Below are positions 1-7,508 of a stretch of 25,873 nucleotides of DNA, piece after piece (the stretch's first letter is position 1; the number at the start of each line of letters is the position of its first letter). The notes beneath the pieces were generated by a model that saw only the letters and a program-made list of their open reading frames with translations, did no database searches and was not told the DNA's origin. The DNA is taken from assembly GCA_019420545.1 (NCBI GenBank), contig JAHZGZ010000097.1, positions 8,467 through 34,339 on the forward strand, given 5' to 3'. A program made the position numbers and the translations under genes. Source of the stretch: Bacteroidales bacterium. GTDB taxonomy: Bacteria > Bacteroidota > Bacteroidia > Bacteroidales > Muribaculaceae.

Positions 1-155
1 ATCGGGAACGATTTCTTTTCATCCCATTGCCAGGGGTATAGATGATATGTTGTGGTGATACGGCGTATTTTTCGTTCATGGGTAATCTGATATACGATTG
101 TTCCCGGTTGGATTGCATCTAAAGCAGGCAGGAGTTTTACTTTTACGGTTGCCAT
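1..155 (-). CDS. Tyrosine recombinase/integrase, N-terminal fragment (cut by window edge)
   Basis: Reading the minus strand from the ATG at 155 gives an open frame of 51 codons that leaves the window at base 1. The protein begins MATVKVKLLPALDAIQPGTI and continues with VYQITHERKIRRITTTYHLY and PWQWDE. This matches the N-terminal arm-type DNA-binding domain of Bacteroidota phage-integrase-like recombinases, in which a short beta-sheet domain has a conserved R-x-I-T-T-x-Y-x-L-Y-P-x-x-W motif. The core-binding and catalytic domains would lie to the left and cannot be seen, so intactness is unknown. Its presence suggests that a mobile element or an invertible region abuts the efflux operon. The assignment rests on the remembered family pattern. 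Confidence 0.8.
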   Translation of the reverse strand, partial: MATVKVKLLPALDAIQPGTIVYQITHERKIRRITTTYHLYPWQWDEKKSFP

Positions 156-260
156 GATAATGTTTTTTATTAGGTTAGTGAAATATAGAAGTTTATCGGA
201 TACTTAAATGTATAAAATCTATATAGAACGGATTTCAAAAACGAGGCAACTTTATACAGC

Positions 261-298
261 AATGCCACCGTGCGGGATGCGATCCCGGCGGAGGCATT
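261..298 (-). terminator. Hairpin downstream of the efflux operon
   Basis: An interrupted inverted repeat, AATGCC-a-CCG-tgc-GGGAT / ATCCC-ggc-GG-a-GGCATT, lies about 20 nt past the stop of the MFS gene. It has no good U-tract on either strand, so it may be a stabilising 3' hairpin rather than a classical Rho-independent terminator. It also sits between the integrase start and the efflux operon, so it could alternatively belong to the boundary of a mobile element. Confidence 0.45.
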
Positions 299-318
299 GG
301 CGTTGTAACGGTATTATG

Positions 319-1947
319 TCAGTCGGCAGCGTTGTAGACGGCGGTATCCTGAGAGCGCTCTTCGGAGCGCACCATCCGACGCAGCATGCGGCGTACGGTC
401 TTCCATTTTGGGAAGATGGCCCACGGACGCATTGGGCTGTAGCTTACGAGTATCACCGTGAGCGATGTTATGGCGAGGATTAGCAGCCATCCGAATATCT
501 CTTTCATGGAGACGATGAGCGCCTGCATCTGTACCATGCCGTAAAGTTCGCCTGTGGGGATATGCTGTGTCGCCGTATTGAAGTCGGTGATTGCTGCTGC
601 GAGGAGTGCCGCATTCTTTGCCATGGTGTGCCGCAGCAATTCGCCTATTACCGCAGGCCCGAATGTGGCTCCCATCACGGCGCCTGTAAAGCCGTTGATG
701 GTAAGCGCCTGCGGAAACACCTGGAACGGCAGCCCGCTCTGCACTATCGATGTGAGAAACACGATGGAGATTATCACCGAGGCCGCCCCTCGGAAAAAGA
801 GCGGGATGAATAGCATCTCTTTTTCCACGCCGTAGTCGATGAGGAAATAGAAATAGGCGAGGTAGACTATGGCGAGGGCGAATGCGATAGCTGTCATGGT
901 CTTATAGCGCCATTTCCGAAGCGCGAAAGTCATGTAGGTGAACGCGCATCCCGCGATGATTCCGGCGAGCACATACCAGTTGAGGTCGATCAGATTGGTT
1001 TTGTCGAATCCGAGGATTGTGGCGGCATATGTATGTTCGAACACATGCTCCGTGGCCACAAGGGTGAAGAACACGAGGTAGATGCCCGTAGCACGGATGA
1101 CGTTGCGGTTCTTCATCGCTCCGAAAGTGATATAGGGATGGTGGAGGAATGTCGCGCGCCAAAGGTTGACGGCGACACATATGAGTCCGAGCAGTGTTGC
1201 CAGGCGGATCTCCTGTGCATCCCACCAGTCGAAGTAGTTGCCGTAGACGCATATGAATGTGAAGCACATCATGAATCCGCCCCATAGGAGAGAGCCTATC
1301 CAGTCGATGCCGAGCAGGGGTATGAACATCGGATTGCGTACGGGCTTTACCAGTATCATCACCATGATCATCATCAGCGTGAGCATGCCGGTCATGGTCC
1401 AGTGCATGTACTCCCACTGCGAGAAGAACGCTGTATATATGGTAGCCAGTCCGCAGAGCTGTATTACGCCGTCGACCACTATGTACACATAGCAGAAAAA
1501 TACCGCCATGTCGCGTACCGGGGTGAGCCACAGCTGGATCGTGGAGTTGCAGGCGAGCGTGGCCTGCATTCTGAACCATCCGGCGATGAAGCATGTGGCC
1601 ACTAACAGTGGTACCGAGGTGGTGTGCGCGCATATCAGGTTGGCGGCGATGAGCACTATTCCGGCGGCCAGCAGCTGTGTGCGGTTGGAGAAACGGAATT
1701 TGATGCGGAACATCACGGCGAAGTTGAGCGACATGCCTATCAGCGAGGCGTATCCCGCCATCAGAATGTCTTCCTGCATGAGTGCCGTAGTGCCCACCAT
1801 GTCGGATGCGGCGGCAAGATATACGCTTCCGGAAAACTGTATTATCAGCACGAAGAGGATAAACAGCCACGGTTTCAGGCGGCGTGGTATGTAATCGGGT
1901 ACGTCAGGGATATCAAATGGTCCCTGAGGTGCGTGCCAGTCAGCCAT
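319..1947 (-). CDS. MFS drug exporter, EmrB/DHA2-like, of a tripartite efflux system
   Basis: A 542-aa, very hydrophobic polytopic protein with about 14 predicted membrane segments. This is the size and topology of DHA2 (EmrB/QacA-type) proton-driven exporters. The N-terminus is cytoplasmic and charged (PRRLKPW near residue 22), and the C-terminus is a basic, charged tail after about residue 505. Classical DHA2 signature motifs are weak, as is common in Bacteroidota members. The main evidence for the role is the context: its ATG at 1947 lies one base past the stop of an HlyD/EmrA-like adaptor, which itself overlaps a TolC-like outer-membrane protein gene. The predicted role is inner-membrane pump of an EmrAB-TolC-like complex exporting drugs, bile compounds or other amphipathic substrates. 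The substrate cannot be read from the sequence. Confidence 0.8.
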   Translation of the reverse strand: MADWHAPQGPFDIPDVPDYIPRRLKPWLFILFVLIIQFSGSVYLAAASDMVGTTALMQEDILMAGYASLIGMSLNFAVMFRIKFRFSNRTQLLAAGIVLIAANLICAHTTSVPLLVATCFIAGWFRMQATLACNSTIQLWLTPVRDMAVFFCYVYIVVDGVIQLCGLATIYTAFFSQWEYMHWTMTGMLTLMMIMVMILVKPVRNPMFIPLLGIDWIGSLLWGGFMMCFTFICVYGNYFDWWDAQEIRLATLLGLICVAVNLWRATFLHHPYITFGAMKNRNVIRATGIYLVFFTLVATEHVFEHTYAATILGFDKTNLIDLNWYVLAGIIAGCAFTYMTFALRKWRYKTMTAIAFALAIVYLAYFYFLIDYGVEKEMLFIPLFFRGAASVIISIVFLTSIVQSGLPFQVFPQALTINGFTGAVMGATFGPAVIGELLRHTMAKNAALLAAAITDFNTATQHIPTGELYGMVQMQALIVSMKEIFGWLLILAITSLTVILVSYSPMRPWAIFPKWKTVRRMLRRMVRSEERSQDTAVYNAAD

Positions 1948-1948
1948 A

Positions 1949-2983
1949 TCAGTATTTTACCTCACACTCTACGTTCATTCCGGCACGGAGACGCTCCATG
2001 TCGGCGGCATTGTTGTCGGCGGAAAACTCGATTCTCACGGGAATACGCTGGCGCACTTTCACGAAGTTGCCGGCGGAATTGTCCTGCGGCAGAATCGAAA
2101 GCGACGCGCCGGTGGCTTTGGAGAGTGCCACGACCTCTCCGCTGAAGGTGACACCCGGTATGGCGTCGACCTTGATCTCCACCTTGTTGCCGGGCTGTAT
2201 GTGGTGCAGCTGGGTCTCCTTGTAGTTGGCGGTGACCCATACGTCGGCTGAATCAACGATGTCGAGCAGAGTCTGGCCCGGCTGTACGAGCTGTCCGGCC
2301 TGTATCTCCTTGCGTGAGGTATAGCCGTCGCAGGGAGCGGTGATGACGCAGTAGGAGAGGTTGAGTTCGGCAGTTTCGAGAAGCGCCTTGGCGAGCTCGA
2401 CTCCGGCATCGTTCTGGGCGATGCGCTGGCGTGTCTCGGCCACTACCGACGAGGTGGCCGAGCGCTGTCGGGCAAGCATTTCGTAGCGGGCCTTCTTGGC
2501 CTCATAGTCGGTCTTGGCGGCATCGTACTGCTGGCGTGTCACGGCTTCCTTTTCGAGCAGTTTCTTATAGCGCTCGAAGTCGGTGGCAGCCATATCCATC
2601 ACAACCTTTGCCTCGGCGATGGAGGCCTCGGTGACGGCAACGTTGGCCGAAGCCACCCCTACGGTACGGTCGGCCACATCGCGTCCGGCCATGGCATTCT
2701 GATAGTCTGCGCGGGCCTGGGCCACACGCAGACGCATGTCGGCATCGTCGATCACCACAAGCGTGTCACCCTTTTTCACCGGCTCGTACTCCTTGAAGCG
2801 TATCTCTTTTATGTAGCCCTGTACGCGGCTGTTGACGGGCACTATCTGCTGCTGTACCTGGGCATTGTCGGTGAACTCCACATTGCCGAGGTGGATGAAT
2901 TTGCTGCATACCCATATGGCGGCTGCGATGATGACCGCTACGGTCACGATATATGAGATTACTTTTTTGTTGCGCTGGTTCAT
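1949..2983 (-). CDS. HlyD/EmrA-family periplasmic adaptor protein
   Basis: A 344-aa protein with one N-terminal membrane anchor (about residues 9-28, VISYIVTVAVIIAAAIWV). It then shows the membrane-fusion-protein layout: a lipoyl-like half-motif (VNSRVQGYIKEIRF...VKKGDTLVVID, about 49-80), a long alanine- and glutamine-rich alpha-helical hairpin (about 85-205), the second lipoyl half (ITAPCDGYTSRKEIQAGQLV) and a beta-barrel domain ending in a short tail. It bridges the inner-membrane pump and the outer-membrane channel. Its start codon overlaps the last bases of the TolC gene (ATGA-type overlap, 2980-2983), and its stop lies one base before the MFS start, so the three genes are probably translationally coupled. 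Length and architecture are normal for EmrA-like adaptors. Confidence 0.9.
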   Translation of the reverse strand: MNQRNKKVISYIVTVAVIIAAAIWVCSKFIHLGNVEFTDNAQVQQQIVPVNSRVQGYIKEIRFKEYEPVKKGDTLVVIDDADMRLRVAQARADYQNAMAGRDVADRTVGVASANVAVTEASIAEAKVVMDMAATDFERYKKLLEKEAVTRQQYDAAKTDYEAKKARYEMLARQRSATSSVVAETRQRIAQNDAGVELAKALLETAELNLSYCVITAPCDGYTSRKEIQAGQLVQPGQTLLDIVDSADVWVTANYKETQLHHIQPGNKVEIKVDAIPGVTFSGEVVALSKATGASLSILPQDNSAGNFVKVRQRIPVRIEFSADNNAADMERLRAGMNVECEVKY

Positions 2984-4299
2984 ATCTTTCCTGAAATGAA
3001 TAAGAGTTTGTAATAATAGTAGATTATGTTGATACGGGCGTTGACAAGCTGCTGCTCGGCATCGAGCTTGGAGTTGGCGGCGTCGAGCATATCGGTTATC
3101 AGGGCCATGTCGGCTGAATAGCGTGTGGCGGTGGTGTTGTAGTTGCGTTCGGCCAGTTCTACGCTTTTCTCCTGTGTTTTGAGCTCTTCATATGCCTCAA
3201 GGTAGTGCACGTAGTCGGCGCGCACACCGAGGCTTACGCTCTCTTTGGCGGCGTCAAGTTCGTCGATGGCGTGGCGCGTGGCTATGTGGCTCTTCGACAG
3301 TGACTTGTTGGTTTTGTACAGTGAAGAGAGGTTGTAGCTTATGCCTACTCCCACATACCAGTAGCTGAGATTGCGGTTGATGGGCGGTATCTCCACAAGG
3401 ATGGGGCCGTCGATGGTCCATGCGGCCTGTAGGCCGATTTTAGGCAGCCGGTCGCTCTTTACAAGGCTCTCCGCTTTGCGGCTGATGTCGACGCCGGAGC
3501 GTGCGAGTTTGAGCGCCGGAGCGTTGTCGGCGGCTTCCTGCTGCCACCATCCCTCTCCGGCTGCCGGAAGCGAGCGCGCCAGTATGGCGGAGTCGGGCAC
3601 GATGACGTTCTCGGCGGGGAGGCCGGCGGTCACTACAAGGTTGCGGTTGAGGATGTCGAGCGTGTTGTTGATTTTCACGAGTTGCAGTTCGAGGTTCGAC
3701 ACGAGCAGCTCATATCGCGTGATATCGTTGCGCAGAGCGATGCCCTGGTCGTAGCGTGCATTCATTTCGGCGAGCACCTTGCGCGCCTGGGCTATGTTGT
3801 TTTCGACAACTTCGCGCAGATTGCTGAATTTGTATATGTCAAGGTAAAAACCGGTGAGGCGGAAGCGGATATTGTCGCGTTGCAGTTCTGTAGCGTAGCG
3901 TGCCGCGGTCGATTTCAGCTCGGCAAGCTCGATGCCCGATGTGATGGCACCGCCGGTATATACCGGTTGGGAGATGTTCACGCCCAGACCGCTGCCGAAG
4001 TGGGGGATAGGGGCTTTCTGATAGTCTGACAGGTCGCGTTTAGTGGTGAAGCCGTCGCCGATATAGCTTAGCGACAGAGTCGCGTTGATGTCGGGCAGAC
4101 GGTTGCTCCGCGCAACGCTGACTTCATGCCGGGCTTCTTCTTCGGCCGTAAACGACGGCCGGAGCTGTACGCTGTTGGTCTCGGCTGTTTCAAACAGCTC
4201 TTCTATCGACATGACCTTTGGGGTATGGCCGACAGCACACACTTCTGCGCTCAGCAAGGTCGCAAAGAGCAACCCTGTGAGCAATCGGTGATTGTTCAT
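2980..4299 (-). CDS. TolC-family outer membrane efflux protein
   Basis: A 439-aa protein when started at the ATG at 4299. That start yields a clean signal peptide (MNNHRLLTGLLFATLLSAEV, cleavage after about AEVCA), whereas the longer frame from 4326 would place nine residues ahead of it. The rest has the TolC/OEP pattern of two repeats rich in long amphipathic helices. Typical pieces are SLSYIGDGF and GLGVNISQPVYTGG in the first repeat and GVGISYNLSSLYKTN in the second, each giving beta strands of the trans-outer-membrane barrel. The C-terminus carries the usual LVNARINIIYYYYKLLFISG helix. It is first in the efflux operon and provides the outer-membrane duct. Confidence 0.92.
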   Translation of the reverse strand: MNNHRLLTGLLFATLLSAEVCAVGHTPKVMSIEELFETAETNSVQLRPSFTAEEEARHEVSVARSNRLPDINATLSLSYIGDGFTTKRDLSDYQKAPIPHFGSGLGVNISQPVYTGGAITSGIELAELKSTAARYATELQRDNIRFRLTGFYLDIYKFSNLREVVENNIAQARKVLAEMNARYDQGIALRNDITRYELLVSNLELQLVKINNTLDILNRNLVVTAGLPAENVIVPDSAILARSLPAAGEGWWQQEAADNAPALKLARSGVDISRKAESLVKSDRLPKIGLQAAWTIDGPILVEIPPINRNLSYWYVGVGISYNLSSLYKTNKSLSKSHIATRHAIDELDAAKESVSLGVRADYVHYLEAYEELKTQEKSVELAERNYNTTATRYSADMALITDMLDAANSKLDAEQQLVNARINIIYYYYKLLFISGKI

Positions 4300-4554
4300 A
4301 AGGGAAAAATAAATAAGTTGGAGCACACGGCGAGCTATTGTATCCGTGGCTTAAATGAATAGAAATGTAATGAATAGAGTTACGGCCCGGCGAAAGTATG
4401 TCGGCCGACGCTGATGTGTATTATACAAGCGTGGATACCGGAGCTGTGCTCTTCCAGTTTTCAAGAAATCCCCAGTTCATCACAACGGGGACAGTGTTGA
4501 TTGAAATAAATGATATATAGGTCATTAGCATAGCAGCCTTTGTGAACTGCGATG

Positions 4555-4562
4555 CAAAATTA
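4555..4562 (-). promoter_or_regulatory. Possible -7 element for the efflux operon
   Basis: The minus strand reads TAATTTTG, matching the Bacteroidota -7 consensus TAnnTTTG. No clear TTTG lies about 20 bp upstream, and the implied leader to the tolC start at 4299 would be about 250 nt, so the assignment is tentative. A long leader would leave room for regulation of the pump. Confidence 0.35.
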
Positions 4563-4661
4563 CAAAAAAACCAGATATATGGTGCATCAGTTTTTATGGA
4601 CACCCGTGGATGAAAATTAGAAATATATGCTTCGATTCATATTTCCTTCGGAATTCGGGCG

Positions 4662-4669
4662 TAACTTTG
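4662..4669 (+). promoter_or_regulatory. -7 promoter element of the EamA gene
   Basis: TAACTTTG is an exact match to the Bacteroidota -7 element TAnnTTTG. It places the transcript start near 4676, about 17 nt before the ATG at 4693. Because it lies downstream of the alternative ATG at 4627, it argues for the shorter protein. The -33 element is weak (T-rich sequence near 4641). Confidence 0.6.
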
Positions 4670-4692
4670 CAAAAAACATAGGTACCTCAATC

Positions 4693-5109
4693 ATGTGGAA
4701 ATTATATGCACTCCTTTCGGCATTGTTTGCAGCCCTGACGGCAATATTTGCAAAGTTGGGAGTAAGAAATATTGATTCGGATCTTGCAACCGCGATACGT
4801 ACCACGATAGTGTTGGCGCTTACGTGGGGAATCGTGCTCGTAAGCGATAAGATGCAGTCGGTAAAGACAATCGGGACCTCTACCTGGGTCTTCCTGATAT
4901 TGTCGGGGATTGCGACCGGACTGTCGTGGCTGTTTTATTTCAAGGCCCTGCAGCTCGGCGACGCATCGAAAGTAGTGCCTCTCGACAAACTGAGCATAGT
5001 CTTTACCATTATTCTTGCCGTGATAATCTTAAAAGAACCGTTGACGATGAAAGTCGTGGTAGGAGCATCGCTCATAACCGCCGGAGCTATTATAATGGTT
5101 TGGAAATAA
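4693..5109 (+). CDS. Half-size EamA/DMT-superfamily transporter
   Basis: The 138-aa protein started at 4693 (MWKLYALLSALFAALTAIFA) has about five membrane segments and the EamA signature pieces: a helix 1 ending FAKLG, WVFLILSGIATGLSWLFYF in the middle, and a last repeat LKEPLTMKVVVGASLITAGA. Drug/metabolite transporters are usually about 300 aa with two EamA repeats. This one has a single repeat, so it must act as a dimer, as known for small EamA and SMR relatives. The start at 4693 is preferred over 4627 because the promoter lies between them. It is monocistronic and converges on the DUF362 gene. The substrate is unknown. Confidence 0.85.
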   Translation: MWKLYALLSALFAALTAIFAKLGVRNIDSDLATAIRTTIVLALTWGIVLVSDKMQSVKTIGTSTWVFLILSGIATGLSWLFYFKALQLGDASKVVPLDKLSIVFTIILAVIILKEPLTMKVVVGASLITAGAIIMVWK

Positions 5110-5114
5110 AAGCA

Positions 5115-5155
5115 ATGAGGCTGCGCGGTAATGTAGGATTACCACGCAACCTCAT
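5115..5155. terminator. Bidirectional hairpin terminator between convergent genes
   Basis: A strong interrupted stem, ATGAGG-c-TGCG-c-GGTAAT, a five-base loop, then ATTACC-a-CGCA-a-CCTCAT. It lies 6 nt past the EamA stop and 16 nt past the DUF362 stop. On the minus strand it is followed by TGCTTTTATTT, so it best fits a Rho-independent terminator for DUF362; for the plus strand the U-tract is poor. Confidence 0.65.
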
Positions 5156-5170
5156 GATGCATTCGATGAG

Positions 5171-6151
5171 TTACTCGATTGTAATCAGGACATATTTCTG
5201 AGTGCCCATGCCGAGCTGCTCGGCATAGTCGAGCACGTGGGTTGCGTTGCGCGACGCCATACGTTCCTCAAGATGGATCTTGCCATGGTCGGGCGAGGCC
5301 TTGACAGCATCGACGCAGGCGCGATCAACGGCCACGGGGTCGAGTGAGGCGAATATGCCGATGTCGGCCATTTTCACCGGTGCGGGGTGAGCCACGCAGT
5401 CGCAGTCGACCGACAGATTGTTGGCGACATTGATGTACAGTATATGGTCATCCGCATGATCAGTCACAGCTTTTGCGGCTTCGGCCATTGTTTCCAGAAA
5501 GTCGTCCTGCGCGGGCATACCGTCGCCCCATAGTTTGTTGGGATCGTCATGCTTTCCTGCGGAATGTACCCAGGCCTTGCCTTCCCTCGACTGGAGGCCG
5601 ATGCCCATGTTTTTCAACGCGCCGCCAAATCCGGCCATCGGGTGTCCTTTGAAATGCGACAGCACGATGGTGAAATTATAGTCGAGCCAGTCCTTTCCGA
5701 TGAGGGCATAGTTGATATGTCGCCCGTCGACAACGGGAAGAGCAGTCGAGGCGACACTGTCGAGCAGATGGAATGGGGCAATGGCGGTGAATCCATGCTC
5801 GCGGGCAACTTCCATGTGATCCTTGTCGTTGGTGCGTGCGCCGGGATATGCGGTATTGCACTCTACTATATCGGCGTGGAGGCCCTGCACGAGCGGCGCG
5901 ATGAGAGCCGGGGACAGGTGGTTGGGATTCCCTTTTTCTCCCGAAGACAGTTTGACACATACCTTGCCCGTTGCCCTGTGGTCGAGCGCATCGTAGATTT
6001 TAACAAGATTCTCGGGAGTGATGTCTTTTATAAAAAATACGGTTGCAACAGAATCAGATGTCGTTGGAGCTACTTGTTGCGCATCGGCATTACTCATTCC
6101 GAAAATGGAGAGTGCCGACATAAAAATCAGTTTAAATATTTTTCCATTCAT
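5171..6151 (-). CDS. Exported DUF362 domain protein
   Basis: A 326-aa protein when started at the ATG at 6151, which gives a signal peptide (MNGKIFKLIFMSALSIFGMS, cleavage near NADA-QQ). The longer frame from 6208 adds 19 residues that would bury it. The body matches the DUF362 family: VKLSSGEKGNPNHLSP, VECNTAYPGART, then VLSHFKGHPMAGFGGALKNM and GIGLQSREGK, and an ASLDPVAVDRACVDAV block. Some DUF362 proteins also carry a ferredoxin-type CxxCxxC domain; none is present here, and only scattered cysteines remain (a CDC pair in VDCDCVAHP). The function of the family is not established. A secreted or periplasmic form is noteworthy because homologues with Fe-S clusters are usually thought cytoplasmic. 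Confidence 0.85.
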   Translation of the reverse strand: MNGKIFKLIFMSALSIFGMSNADAQQVAPTTSDSVATVFFIKDITPENLVKIYDALDHRATGKVCVKLSSGEKGNPNHLSPALIAPLVQGLHADIVECNTAYPGARTNDKDHMEVAREHGFTAIAPFHLLDSVASTALPVVDGRHINYALIGKDWLDYNFTIVLSHFKGHPMAGFGGALKNMGIGLQSREGKAWVHSAGKHDDPNKLWGDGMPAQDDFLETMAEAAKAVTDHADDHILYINVANNLSVDCDCVAHPAPVKMADIGIFASLDPVAVDRACVDAVKASPDHGKIHLEERMASRNATHVLDYAEQLGMGTQKYVLITIE

Positions 6152-6260
6152 ATTCTGTGGTTGTTTTTTACAATCGATTATCCTATATCCGTTTGAATAT
6201 AGAGCCATTAAGGCGATAATATATTATATTTTCCGACTTACTTATAATATTTAATAGGTA

Positions 6261-6268
6261 CAAAGTTA
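6261..6268 (-). promoter_or_regulatory. -7 promoter element of the DUF362 gene
   Basis: The minus strand reads TAACTTTG, an exact TAnnTTTG match, about 110 bp before the chosen start at 6151. No convincing TTTG sits 19-23 bp upstream. The surrounding sequence (6201-6260) is strongly AT-rich. Confidence 0.45.
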
Positions 6269-6374
6269 GTCGTTTCCCTGTAATTGAGGCATACCACAAT
6301 TTCGGTGATTCATACCTATATTTCCGAATCAGGATGTCTTTTTCTGAACAGTTTATTATATTCTGTAGGCGAAA

Positions 6375-6791
6375 TTATTTTTCACGGGAGTTAAGCCGGG
6401 CTGCGCCCAGTCGTTCAAGAGCCTTTGCGGCCTCTTCATGGCCGAGCGCCGCGGCTTTGGCAAACCATACGGCAGCCTCGTCGTGGTCCTGTCTCACACC
6501 TTTGTATTCCTTCTCCTTCTCCGTCTCGCCAGCCTCGTAGATGCATCCTATGTAATACTGCGCGCTGGCGTTGCCCTCTTCGGCAGGTCTGAGGAAAAAT
6601 TTGAGCGCCAGACGGTAATTCTCCTGACGTCCTTCGCCGAAGTAGAAGCACTTTCCCATTTCATACATTGCCTCCGGATCACCTTTTTCCGCACGTGCCA
6701 GAACGCGGTCGGCCCGGTAGATCTCCTGAAAGTATTCGTCGTCAATGTCGCGTGGCCCGTAGTCGGGCAGTTCTTCATTTTTCATGATCAT
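6375..6791 (-). CDS. Small Sel1-like repeat (TPR-type) protein
   Basis: A 138-aa protein with about three Sel1-like helical repeats: GDPEAMYEMGKCFYFGEG, then NYRLALKFFLRPAEEGNASA / QYYIGCIYEAGE, and DHDEAAVWFAKAAALGHEEA. The consensus A-x-x-x-L-G-x-x-Y-x-x-G-x-G...A-x-x-W-x-x-x-A-A is visible. Sel1 repeats form solenoids for protein-protein binding. Two in-frame starts, at 6791 and 6785, cannot be separated. There is no signal peptide, so it is likely cytosolic. It is last in a four-gene operon, 40 nt after YwqG. The function is unknown beyond scaffolding. Confidence 0.8.
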   Translation of the reverse strand: MIMKNEELPDYGPRDIDDEYFQEIYRADRVLARAEKGDPEAMYEMGKCFYFGEGRQENYRLALKFFLRPAEEGNASAQYYIGCIYEAGETEKEKEYKGVRQDHDEAAVWFAKAAALGHEEAAKALERLGAARLNSREK

Positions 6792-6831
6792 GGGTTGGAA
6801 TGAGAGCTTGTTTAATAATAAATGCTATCGG

Positions 6832-7488
6832 TCAGGTGGAGAGAATGATGGCACGGACGTTGTCAAACCGTCCGGCGGCGAGGTCTTCGGGCGAGATGAG
6901 GAAGTCGAGCACTCCGCAGTCCATGAAATTGAGGCTGAAGTCCATGCCGTCGAACGAGTCGATCTGGAGAAGTATCTGCCACCCTTCGCATGGCTCGTCC
7001 CAATCCTTCCATTCGCGGTGTGTAGGTCGGGCGAAGAGCGCATGGTCGTCGGCCAGCGGCTCGATTCTGTCGGCGAAACTTATAGCCAGCTCTTCAGGTG
7101 TTGTCTGCTCGTTGTCATCGTTGACAATCACAACCTCGCGCATATCGTCGGTCACCGGAAAATACAGCACCTTCACATCTTCCGGTGCGCTACAGTGGCT
7201 CTGTATGCCGTCGGTGGCGGCCATGATGCCGAGATTATGGTCGATTTTTGCGAAAAACGACAGCAGACCGCTCTTGGGAAGGGGATTTCCCGGAGCAAAG
7301 GCGGCGAGCTGCGCGAGATTTATCTGGCAGACAAAGAAGTAGGGGTATTCGTCACCATCGTCGTCGACATACATCGGGTAACTGACATCCTCCGGCAGGT
7401 CGGGGTTGCCCCAGAACCGGGAGGCTCCCGCCGGAAGCTCTTCAAAGGGCCTTGAAAGGATGAGATATATGGGGTCGGGCGTTGTCAT
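6832..7488 (-). CDS. YwqG family protein (DUF1963)
   Basis: A 218-aa protein with the DUF1963/YwqG pattern: an N-terminal SRFWGNPDLPEDVSYP block (residues 23-38, the family's G-G-x-P-x-x-P-x-x-x-x-W-P region), PYFFVCQINLAQLAAF, then LPKSGLLSFFAKID, and a C-terminal LLQIDSFDGMDFSLNFMDCG / VLDFLISPEDLAAGRFDN block resembling the 'D.G.l.f.i...DL...F' end of the family. Length is slightly below the roughly 260 aa of Bacillus YwqG. The biochemical role is unknown. In Bacillus subtilis ywqG sits beside the YwqJ/YwqK toxin-immunity genes, and the family has been suggested to occur among immunity-type genes. Here it sits 20 nt after an unrecognised gene in the same operon. Confidence 0.85.
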   Translation of the reverse strand: MTTPDPIYLILSRPFEELPAGASRFWGNPDLPEDVSYPMYVDDDGDEYPYFFVCQINLAQLAAFAPGNPLPKSGLLSFFAKIDHNLGIMAATDGIQSHCSAPEDVKVLYFPVTDDMREVVIVNDDNEQTTPEELAISFADRIEPLADDHALFARPTHREWKDWDEPCEGWQILLQIDSFDGMDFSLNFMDCGVLDFLISPEDLAAGRFDNVRAIILST

Positions 7489-7508
7489 TCTTGTCAGGTC
7501 GGGTAGGG

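Larger units (their letters stand above)
4300..4692. other. Divergent intergenic region between efflux operon and EamA gene
   Basis: This AT-rich spacer of about 390 bp holds promoters for both directions (listed separately) and no convincing gene. A 60-codon open frame on the minus strand at 4421-4603 has no family resemblance and is rejected. A second weak promoter-like site, TACTTTCG on the minus strand (4391-4398), is closer to the tolC start than the better TAATTTTG match but lacks a -33 partner. Confidence 0.6.

Noticed and set aside
902..1870. 322-aa open frame on the minus strand inside the MFS gene
   Set aside because: It is in another frame of the real MFS gene, Arg/His-rich, with no membrane segments or motifs.
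4421..4603. 60-aa minus-strand frame in the divergent spacer
   Set aside because: It covers the candidate efflux promoter and has no start signal or family resemblance.
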